Shown: positions 47,512 to 57,600 of the stretch, in pieces | Position numbering within the stretch: position 1 is the first letter of the stretch | How the letters are laid out: each line of letters opens with the position of its first letter | DNA from: Hormiphora californensis | Lineage: Eukaryota; Ctenophora; Tentaculata; Cydippida; Pleurobrachiidae | Assembly (NCBI GenBank): GCA_020137815.1 | Contig: CM035357.1 | Span: 7,675,315-7,739,314 of the forward strand | Length of the DNA stretch: 64,000 nt | Direction of reading: 5' to 3' | Notes under the pieces: generated by a model | Database searches by the model: none | What the model was told of the DNA's origin: nothing | Seen by the model: only the letters and a program-made list of their open reading frames with translations | Translations under genes and position numbers: made by a program

Positions 47512-48602
47512 GTGTTGTATGAACATCTCTCCACCGCGACTAAAGCCTCCAAGAGCACCCAAGAGCACCCAAGAGCGCACCCAATCGAAGAGAGACCACA
47601 CCTGAGAGCGCACCCTATCGAAGAGAGACCACACCTGAGAGCGCACCACACCCAAAAGAGACCAAAACCAAGAGCGTACCACATCCAGAAGAGACCACTC
47701 CAAGAGCGCACCACATCAAAGAGAGCTCCCCATCCAGAAGATACCACGCGCAGGGGACACCACGCGCAGAAGAGACCAGCGCGGCGTTGTATTTGCGCGT
47801 GCGGACTCTTCTGCGCGTGGTATCCCTTGCGCGCGGTCTCTTCTGGATGGGGTGCTCTCCTGGTCCTGGTGTGCTCTTGGACCTGGTGCGCTCTTGGAGG
47901 CTCTTGAACTTTATTATGGTTCCTTATTATGGTTCCTTATAGGGATCCCTAAAAAAGTTCAGTATTTACACAGAGTTTACACAGTCTTTACTCAGTCGTT
48001 ACACCCAGAGCGCCCGCGCCGCTCTGGGTGTAACGACTGCGTCTTTCGCACTCGATTTGCAGCGTTTTCGGAAACTTTTTTCGCCGCAGCGCTCAATTTT
48101 GTCAATTGTGCAGCACACAATCCAATATTTTCTTGGAAAAAGCCACTGTGCGCAGCACGCGCCGCTCTGGGTGTAACGACTGAGTAAAGACTGTGTAAAC
48201 TCTGTGTAAATACTGAACTTTTTTAGGGATCCCTATAAGGAACCATAATAAGGAACCATAATAAAGTTCAAGAGCCTCCAAGAGCGCACCAGGTCCAAGA
48301 GCACACCAGGACCAGGAGAGCACCCCATCCAGAAGAGACCGCGCGCAAGGGATACCACGCGCAGAAGAGTCCGCACGCGCAAATACAACGCCGCGCTGGT
48401 CTCTTCTGCGCGTGGTGTCCCCTGCGCGTGGTATCTTCTGGATGGGGAGCTCTCTTTGATGTGGTGCGCTCTTGAAGTGGTGTCTTCTGGAGGCGGTGCG
48501 CTCTTGGATGTGGTCTCTTTTGGGTGTGGTGCGCTCTCAGGTGTGGTCTCTCTTTGATCGGGTACGCTCTTGGGTGCTCTTGGAGGCTCTTGAACTTTAT
48601 TA
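47512..48602. mobile_element. ~1.1-kb foldback element with internal short tandem units
   Basis: Arms 47512-48020 and ~48170-48602 are inverted copies built from repeated GAGCGCACCACACC and AAGAGAGACC units and CGCGCAGAAGAGACC. Inner arms (AGGGATCCCTAAAAAAGTTC, ACAGAGTTTACACAGTC, GTTACACCCAGAGCG) are nearly perfect. The ~150-base centre contains its own small inverted repeat. No ORF with family resemblance. Confidence 0.85.
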
Positions 48603-49076
48603 TGGTTCCTTATTTGAGATGAAAATTTGTCCGGCCCGGATGAACAAAGCTTACAAATGCGTCGCAATTAATGTAACGCGCGATCTCTTTCCAACAACGC
48701 TGCCCAAAATTCACTTTCTGAAGCCGCGCGCTGAAAATTTGTCGCGCGTCGAAAGATTTTTTGTCAGGAATCGCCCAAATTTTCAATTTTTTGACCCCAA
48801 AATCATCATTTTCTCCCTTTTCTAACAACATTCAGCGTGTCCTGAACCCACTGGACACAGCCTACCTTCGCCACTGGTAGCATATGCCAATTACGGTTTT
48901 TACAACTGTCTGTCTCCATTTACATTTTACAATTTGCATTGGTTGGTTTGCGCTACAGTGCCCCAGTGTGCACGTTTTTAAATTTTACGGCCACTACTTA
49001 TCTAGAAAGTAGAAGGTCTAGCCGTGCTGTAAGATATAACTCCGTTCCATATTAAGATGACAATATGAACTGAGCT

Positions 49077-49184
49077 ATGAAAGGGAAAAAAGAAAAGGCA
49101 ACACCGGAGCAGAGGAACTTCAACACGGCCTACTTTTCTCCAAATCCTACTGGTGGGATGCCTTACGGGATGTCTCAAAACATT
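49077..49184 (+). pseudogene. Orphan duplicate of BRPF exon 1
   Basis: 108 bases, almost identical to the true BRPF first exon at 54676 ([19 protein letters not shown]...), with the same upstream sequence (TAAGATATAACTCCGTTCCA) and a preserved GTGAGT donor. The downstream DNA switches at ~49290 to the 3' end of SOUL-A, so no BRPF body follows. It could still act as a duplicate promoter or first exon spliced over 5.7 kb to exon 2. Confidence 0.9.
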
Positions 49185-49309
49185 GTGAGTCCTATCACAG
49201 TAGCCCTGGTCTGTGAGATAGGGGGATGAGATATGACTATTTTATTGTTCTAACACATTTTACAAAGTCGTGGTAAGAGACAATGTAACCCTTTCCACCA
49301 ACCATTGAC

Positions 49310-49516
49310 CCTACCAGAGGATTTACCCTACACTCTGACCAATGTAACTTTTGAGTGTTAGATGGGTGTTGAGGGTATGAGAGGGAGCTGAGTGATCTGG
49401 AAGGGGTTGTGGAGAGGGCGGGGCATGGGTATAGGAAGGATATGGTGGTGCTAGCTACATACGGGGAATATGGTACTACTGCAAGGAGACAAGAGGTAAT
49501 TCTGGTGGCAAAATAA
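49310..49516 (+). pseudogene. Truncated SOUL-A 3' end
   Basis: Matches 41955-42182 (TACCCTACACTCTGA... ATGAGAGGGAGCTGAGTGAT ... GTAATTCTGGTGGCAAAATAA) but lacks the 5' part and carries small deletions that break the frame. It marks the left end of the second copy of the tandem duplication. Confidence 0.92.
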
Positions 49517-49758
49517 CGAGACAATTGGAATTGGATTGAACTAATCAATATTGTGGTATTTATTATTAAATGCTAACTTATATAAAGACATTGTGTTAAT
49601 CGTGTGTGTGTGAAGAAAGGGGAATCTAGATGGACCTTACAAACAAACGTTTTACATATGCAAATCGTAGAAAGTAAAATTATCAATTCAAAATATAATG
49701 CTGTAATAAAATTAAACAAACAATTAAGTTTACATCTGTATTATATCAGTATTTTTAT

Positions 49759-52700
49759 TTAGTCTGACATCTCGATGATACTAATAGTACTATCACTATC
49801 ACTACCACTTATAATAGTAGCCGGTACAGGCCGTTTCCTCTCCCTCTTCAATTCTCTTCTAGGACTATTTGGTGTGACCTTGATAACTCGTCTTGTATCA
49901 ACCCTTCTTATACCACCCCTCTTTTTCACGGGACCTTCAATACTTGTTTGTTGCTGCTCAGTTACAGCAGAGAGAGTATTGCTCAGCTTTATGACTGCTG
50001 GGTTGGGTTTCTGTCGGCTCAAACTTCTTCTATCAGCTGAAATAGAGGCGCTGTGTAATTTACACGGTGTACAACTGTGTTAAAACCCAGATAACCCAGT
50101 TATGCTAAAACTATGATCCCACTAATATTCCACTCACTGTGTTGGGAGGGAAGGTCATCAGACACTCTACTGGCAATGGTGTTTCGTCTACTTGATCTTA
50201 ATAACACCACACTAGCTTTCTTGGGGGTTAGTTTTAGCTTCTTTCTGGGTGACAGCCACTGATCTAGTCCACACTTTTTGGGAGAGGCAACAAGGGGTGG
50301 CTTCTTAGCGGCAGACTCCTTTTGTTTGACAGGTAGTAGAACAGGTTGTACTTCAGAGTTCTGAGCTACTTCCTCACTTTGCTTCTTCTTCTTCTTCTCA
50401 GCAAGTCGTTCCTTTCTCCCTGGTTTTGTTTTCTTGTTTTCTCCCTGCTGCTGGGGTTTATTAGATGGAACTGGTACCAACGGTTCATCCAATGGAACCC
50501 TCTGATCAGCTAACTCCTCAGTTACACACAGATTACTAGGTTCAACTGGTGTAACGGTTGTTGCTGGAGGGTTGGGTTGTTTTACTGGAGAAAGACCGGT
50601 GAATTCAAGCAGTGCTAACCGCTCATTATAAGGAAGTGAGTTACCAGTAGTCTCAATATCCTGTGGAAATAGAGTTGTATTGTTCAAAATTTTACAATGG
50701 AAAACAAAACAAGAAAAAAACAGAAAAAGTATTATATGACATTGGTTACGTACACACACAAACACGCACACAAAAACAAAATCGAAAGTTACCGTTTCTG
50801 TTGCCATTGCCGTTGATTGTTTTGATGAATGAGCAATGACACTGTTGGTCTTCAAGAGATGTGTTGGGGTTGCTACGGGAGACGTTGATAGGTTCCTCAT
50901 CCTTCTGTTAACCTGTGCACAGGGGATACTGTGTCCTGTAGAGAATGTGGTCCCCTCACTTGAACAGTTTCGAGAGGGTGTCTGGGTCCCTGTAGCATTA
51001 GTGGTACCAGTTTGTAACCAGCTGATGGTCTTGAATGGGGTCTGGGAGGCTGCAGTGGATCTGGTGTGGGGTGTCTGGGAGGCTGCAGTGGATCTGGAGT
51101 GGGGTGTCTGGGTCCCTGCTGTCAGGAATGTGGTCCTGTTCTGGGCTGGTTTGTTGATGAATATAGTGGGAGTTGAGGGGGCTACAGTTGTGGTAGGTTT
51201 AGTATTGCACTGTGGAGATATAACCGTTTCTAGCGGTACCTGCAAAACAATACTCATAGGATAATTGTTTGTTTGTTTGTTTGTTTTTTTGTGTGTTTGT
51301 TTGTTTGTTTGTTTGTTTGTTTGTTTGTTTGTTTGTTTGTTTGTTTGTTTGTTTGTTTGTTTGTTTGTTTGTTTATACCCACGTGTTGTGTAAATGACTC
51401 CACCTCCTGTAGTCTGATGGACAGATCAGCCCCTATTATGTATTCCATCTCCTGGCTAGGTCCATGGTATGCAGGGTAACCTCTGAAACTCTCCCACTGC
51501 CTTTCAAGCTCCGTCCTGAGGTGGGGGGGGGGGGTGTGTCATTATGTGGAGGAGAAAGGTGACTGGATTCATGGGGATAACTAATTTAGAGATGAGATGA
51601 CTGGTTAGGTAGTTTGAGGGATTTAGAAGACCTGGATAGTTGAATATCGAACAGGTTCATATTCTATTCAGTGCATCTAGACAACTTGAAGCTGGGTAAT
51701 CTACTGCTACTGGAGACTTTACAAATCATGTCCCCCTTTGTTTTGTTGTTCCTCTGTAGCAGTGTCTTTGCCAAAGAGGATTGGAGGGCGATTCTGGGGT
51801 ATGAGGAGTGTCCGGCTGATAAGGCTAAATTAGAATCATGGACTAATGACATTCCCTGGTTTTTTGACGTTCTAGGACTAAATGTAGGTTTATACAACCT
51901 TTCTAATTTCCCATACCAATAATAAAACACCCGTTTATAATGATTAGCTAATCGACTTCTAATCTCTTGATCAGGAAAAGCCCAAACCGCTGAAAGATAT
52001 CTGCGAGGACATTGAATGCCCTAAAGTTAAGGAAAAGGAAAGTAAGAAGTGTGGTTATGCAACTCGAACTATACTCTCAGCGAACTGGGTAGGGACTGAC
52101 ATGAAGAACCTAGATGATGACTGGAGAAGTGACTTCACTGCTGCGTTCCGCCGCTTGTTTGAGTACATTAGAGGTGCTAATGAGGAGGAAGAGAAGATTA
52201 AAATGACGGTCCCTGTTCTGCATCGCTATGAGATGGAAGATGAGGATGATATAGACGAGGACAAAGTTGGGAAACTATACTTCTACCTCCCTGAAAAGCA
52301 CCAGATATCTCCCCCTAAACCAACAAACAAGGAAGTGTATATTGAGAAGTTGAAGGAGATGACAGTGGTCAGTAGGACATTTGGTGAGGTGGGAGCCATG
52401 GATAAAAGTGATTACGAGGAGCAGTTTGAGAAATTGTACGAAGTTGCCGCGGAGAAGGGAGGGCAAGATGTTGAGGAGGATGTGGGATGGGTAGCGAGTT
52501 ATACGAGACCTAGAATTGGAAGACAGAGACAAGAAGTGATGTTTGTTGTCAAAAACTGAGATATCTCAGCCAAGTTAATCTCACTTCTCAACAGTCGAAT
52601 CAGATATGTTACGATAATGTCTACGTACCTGTATGTTTTGTAACATTTGTTGATTACACTCCGAATATCATCCAACAAACAATTCTGAACTTGACGAACC

Positions 52701-53536
52701 TTTTGTGCTACTGTGCCCTGGTTTCGCTGGGGGATAAAACACACATTAGCATCATCAGACATCGGGCCGATACTGTGAGATAGGGACGGGCGTGGAGCTA
52801 GGCATTCTATAATTCCTTATTAAATTCTTCGTCAGTGTACATTCGACACGGATGTACAGTGTACTGCACCCATTTTGTCCGGTTAGATTCAAAGTGTGTA
52901 ATCACCTTGTTGGGATATTCCAGTATCGCTTTACACTTTTCGAGTTGTTTAAGCGTTGATTTTTCGAAGAATTCCCTGTCTTCTGCTTTCTGAGGAACAT
53001 AGCAAAATTAAAATGTGTGGTTGACTCTAAGAAAATACAAACCTTGAAAGGATTAGCTATCAGTTCTTCATCAAAAAGCTCGTTCATTGTTTTCTCCGTA
53101 CGATCTCTTAGCAAGTACTGTGAACAAATGGTAGTTAGAGAGCGACAAAAGAGTAACCACAATAACAAAGAAATGTATATGCTTACCAATACTTTAAGAT
53201 TATTAATAACCAGGGAGAATTTGATGGCATTATCTGTGTAGCAAAGAGCAGAAAACCATAGTTTATCCAGTCGTAGTTTCGTGACAAACTGTCGTGCAAA
53301 AACAATTCTCGTGCTCACAGGAAGGTCCAACTCTAAAATATTATCATTTCAAACACTTCAATTTCGTAAATAAACCACTGTAACAATAGAGTGATTGGCA
53401 CGAAACAGAGTCTAACTAGGCAAGAGATTGGTTGATACCACATGTTGGAATTAATAGCTTAATTCTTACCAGTTAGTTTCTCGAAAGAAAGCAAGTGTCG
53501 GACTAGCAAGTGCTCTGCTATGCCATGTAAAATCAT
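49759..53536 (-). CDS. Unrecognised multi-exon protein, gene X copy 2
   Basis: Same exon set as copy 1, from the ATG at 53536 to the stop at 49759. Intact splice sites and reading frames are seen in all exons checked, including DIETTGNSLPYNERLALLEF and RRSLSRQKPNPAVIKLSNTL. Differences include an extra VPLDEPLVPVPSN segment, a deletion in the Thr/Ala-rich part, and several substitutions. Both copies therefore look coding. As in copy 1, a SOUL gene (51728-52559) lies in an intron on the opposite strand. Function unknown; the C-terminal SIM-like ISIIEMSD is conserved. Confidence 0.7.
51257..51376. repeat. (TTTG)n microsatellite in gene X intron, copy 2
   Basis: Same position relative to exons as in copy 1, with a TTTTTTGTGTG interruption. 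Confidence 0.97.
51728..52559 (+). CDS. Secreted SOUL/HEBP haem-binding-family protein (SOUL-C)
   Basis: Exon 1 51728-51893 and exon 2 51975-52559, with the same intron position as SOUL-B. Signal peptide MSPFVLLFLCSSVFAKEDW. The SOUL core is nearly identical to SOUL-B, with a few replacements (ECPADKAKLE for ECPGEKAKLE, EDIECPKVKE, EKHQISPPK, VGWVASYTRPRIGR, final VVKN). No stop or frameshift. The near-identity, with a few amino-acid changes, indicates a recent tandem duplication with both copies kept. Confidence 0.88.
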
Positions 53537-53599
53537 TTAACAAGCTACAGGAAAACAGTTATGTAAAATAAATCTCCCAATTTAAGGCATTTCCTTGAC

Positions 53600-54250
53600 G
53601 ACAAAACGGGAATGGAGAAATTCAAAAAAAATGTTCTGCCCCTGTACTGGTTTTCGCAAAGTTGTTTCTGTGAGATCTCGAGTTCCTGATGAGATAAAGA
53701 CTTAATCTCATATGCATTAGAAAGGTCTGAGAATTCTCTTTCCAATGCACCCATTATCAGGAACCGGAGATATCACTAGAGACGTGAATTGGCAAACGTT
53801 GCTGGCCGGGATATGGCAGCGCTTTTCAAAGACGTGAACAGTTTTCTGTTTTTTTCGCGACTTGAGATGAAAATTTATCGCCGCGCATTTTGAATTCATA
53901 AAATATCTTACAAAGCTTACAAATGCGTCGCAATTAATGTAACGCGCGATCTTTTTCCAACCACAACGCTGCCCAAAATTCACTTTCTGAAGCCGCGCGC
54001 TGAAAAATTGTCGCGTCGAAAGATCGGAATCGTCCAAATTTTCACTTTTTTGACCCCCAAATCATCATTTTCTCCCTTTTCTAACAACATTAAGCGTGTC
54101 CTGGACCCACTGGACACAGCCTACCTTCGCCACCGGTAGCATATGCCAATTAAAGTCGGTTTTTACAACTGTCTGTCTCAACAAATAGAAACACGTTGGT
54201 TTACACGTTGGTTTACACGTTGGTCGTTGGTTCAACTGTCTGTCTCTTTT
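53600..54250. other. 5' flanks of gene X copy 2 and BRPF
   Basis: Contains a short dispersed phrase TTATCAGGAACCGGAGATAT (also in R1) and a segment AGCTTACAAATGCGTCGCAA, then TTAATGTAACGCGCGATC, shared with 48650-48690 upstream of the orphan BRPF exon. It is probably the bidirectional upstream region of BRPF. No exon seen. Confidence 0.55.
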
Positions 54251-54255
54251 TACAA

Positions 54256-54531
54256 GGGTCACCACACACCAAAGTTAAAATTAAAATTAAAATTTTGATT
54301 TTAAACCCGCACACACCAGCGGCCGTTAAATTTCTCTCCCCCATTCTAAAAGTAAAAATCTCGCGCGCGATTTTAACGGCGTGTTAAAATTTTGTCATCC
54401 AACGCGACCGTCAAAATCGTGCGTGAGATTGTTACTTTTAGAATGGGGAGAGAAATTTTAACGGCGGCTGGTGTGTGCGGGTTTAAAATCAAAATTTTAA
54501 TTTTAATTTTAACTTTGGTGTGTGGTGACCC
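54256..54531. mobile_element. 276-base MITE with an empty site in the duplicate copy
   Basis: Ends GGGTCACCACACACCAAAGT and its inverse ACTTTGGTGTGTGGTGACCC; CAA flanks both sides (54253-54255 and 54532-54534). The matching position in the other duplicate (near 48945, TTTTACAATTTGCATTGG) has a single CAA and no element, so this is a filled/empty pair with a 3-base target duplication. Confidence 0.85.
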
Positions 54532-54675
54532 CAATTTGCATTGGTTGGTTTGCCGTTTGCGCTGCAGTCCCCCAGTGACCAGTGTGCACGTTTTTGACGG
54601 CCGCTATCTAGAAGGTCTAGCCGTGCTGTAAGATATAACTCCGTTCCATATTAAGATGATAATATGAACTGAGCT

Positions 54676-57600
54676 ATGAAAGGGAAAAAAGAAAAGGCAA
54701 CACCGGAGCAGAGGAATTTCAACACGGCCTACTTTTCTCCAAATCCTACTGGTGGGATGCCTTACGGGATGTCTCAAAACATTGTGAGTCCCATCACAGT
54801 AGCCCTGATCTGTGAGATAGGTTGATGAGATATAACTATTTTATTGTTCTAACACACTTTACAAAGGGGTGGTGAGAGAAGGTCGGACAATGAAACCCTT
54901 GTTGTAATGTATAATGCTTTCAGGTGGAGGTGTGTATTAGGGGACAAGTGAGAAGATTGGACATCAACGAATCCCTGGCAATAAAACACAAGAAAAGTGA
55001 TGTCAAGGAGTTTCCCAGGCTTCCCATTCCCAGCTCCCTGCCAAAACCTCAGTTTCGGATCAAGCAGGCGTACAATAAAAGTATTGCACCGAAGAGAGCG
55101 GCTAGCTACTTCAGATATATCGAGAAAAGTGCAGAGGATCTGGATCAGGAGGTAAAACAATGTTGTTGTTGTTAGATTTGCCAGGTCTTATATCATCTTG
55201 TCAGTTGTCAAAGCATGATACCCAAGCTGTTTCAATAGCCCCATTCCTACTAATTGTTATAGAAAGTAAAGTCGAGTTTTTTAATCAAGGGACAGGGGCC
55301 CGCGCATTCAGAGAGGTCGTGCGGCGTTGTATTTGCGTGTGACAATCGAGATCAAGTTCCTGGTAATCTTAAGACTTCAACCCGGAAGCGTTGGAAAGAT
55401 AATTTTAAGACCTTTTCAACGCAACCAAAAGCAAGTCTTTATCTTATCAGGAACAGGAGATATGAGCGAAAACGTTTAGCACGCGCAAAAAGACTTTGTA
55501 AATGCGCGGCCCCCTGTCCCTTGATTAAAAAATTCGACTATAGTGTGAGCGGCCCAATAATTTCACTCAACAACATTCCTTTCAGATTAAGCAGCACTCA
55601 ATACATTATTACCTTTCAGATTGAGTATCACTCAATAACTTTCTCAGTGTGATCTTCACTAATATTATCATCTCAGATTGAGTATGATATGGATGAGGAG
55701 GATTACGCCTGGTTGGGGATAATGAACGAGAGAAGACAGGAGAGACACCATAGTAAAGTGCCATGTGAAGTGTTCGAACAACTCATGGACAGGTGGGAGT
55801 TAAAGAGAGTTAGAGAGTTGCCATGACAGTGACACAATCACCCTCTGGGATCCCGTTACTACTCGGCAATGTGATCATTGTTACACCGCCCACCATCTTC
55901 TTTCATTTCACACAACCAGCAACCTCCCTCTCTTCTAGGTTTGAGAAAGAGAGTTATTTTGAGTCCCAGACCTCAGGAAGCGCCTACGACCCTCTGATAG
56001 ATGAGGATGCAGTGTGCTGTATTTGTATGGATGGGGAGTGTAGCAACAGGTAAATAGAGTATTGTTTTTCTACATCTCCCTCGATTCTTCCAGTTTATGG
56101 TTAATCTAGTTTTAGGATTTCAAATTTCAATTATTATGTCCTCCAACGACCAACCCCTCCTCTCTAACACCCCCCCCCCCCCAGTAACGTGATTCTGTTC
56201 TGTGACATGTGTAACCTGGCAGTACATCAGGATTGTTATGGAGTCCCCTTTATACCGGAGGGGCAGTGGCACTGCAGAAGATGTCTCAATAGCCCCTCTA
56301 AACCAGTCGACTGTGTACTGTGTCCCTCCAAAGCAGGTACAGCTGTGTTCCTTGTCTATCTACCTTGCCTCCTGACTGTTTCTCTCTTGAAAAAGAGATC
56401 TGAAACCGTTCATAGAAATGAGAAATCTCATTAAATGATAATCTAAGCCCCAGAAGTAACAACTAATTTATAACATCGGGCCCTTCACAGGTGCATTTAA
56501 ACAGACGGATTGTAACAGATGGGTCCATGTGTTATGTGCACTGTGGGTACCTGAGGTCCACTTTTCTAATCCCGTGTTCTTGGAACCAATCGATTCAATC
56601 AATGAGATACCTGCTGCAAGGTACCTTTTAAATGAAGCCATACATTTCCACTCCTTTTACTGGGGAAATTTTATTTTCAATTCTGAATAAAATCTTGGAG
56701 AGGAGGTTACCCTAATCCTTTCCAGGTGGAAGCTAGCTTGCTACATCTGTAGAAGGAAGGAGGGGGCGTGTATACAGTGTGTCAAAACTAACTGTTACAC
56801 CGCTTTCCATGTAACATGTGCCCAACAGGCTGGATTACACATGAAAATAGAGACATATCAGGTACACACCCTTCAGGGGGTTTTGTAAACATCTCTAAAG
56901 ACAGATTACTAAGTAGAGATATCTTGGCATTCTTGTGATTCCATTACGCCTTGTTTGTGTAAATTGTTGTGAGTTTTTTAAAGCAAGGATCCAAATCAAA
57001 CACCTCACTTGATGTCACCCCTCTTTGCAGGATGAGGGAGGTAGCAGTACGGTAAAGAACGTGGCATATTGTGACATCCACACCCCAGTTGGGAGTGATG
57101 TAACACCCCTTATCAAGAGAGTCACTGAGGAATCTGATGTGGTAAGAGTTGTGGTGTTAGGCTAAGGTAGCTTTATACCATCTTGCTGGTGGTCGGTGGA
57201 CAACGTTATTTCTCCTACATAGTATTCAGTTAAACAACAGCCCCATCTGCAACCCACTAAATAATACCCCTGCTACCCAGCTAATTTTCACTAACCCTCT
57301 GTTTCCCAGGAGGATGGTCCCAAGAAGCGAGGAAGGAAGGGAATACTACTGGACAAGAAGTTACAGCAGCGGTTAAAGAAGAAGTTTACTAGCGAACCTG
57401 GTGCTAATGCCCCTGTTGTTAACATACCATACATTAAACAGGTACAGTGTTGTAAGTGTTCATGTCTTTTGGCTGACATTTTTACAGCTGCTAATGTTTT
57501 ATAAGCATTTTATAATACAGTCTACAGTTTTATAACTAGATACGATTCACTGTTTCACAAATTACACTGACTCCCAATTCCCCAGGATAAAATGGATGCT

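Noticed and set aside
47502-48667. ORFs up to 144 codons with Trp/Cys/Ser or Arg/Pro/His repeats
   Set aside because: By-products of the tandem units in the foldback arms.
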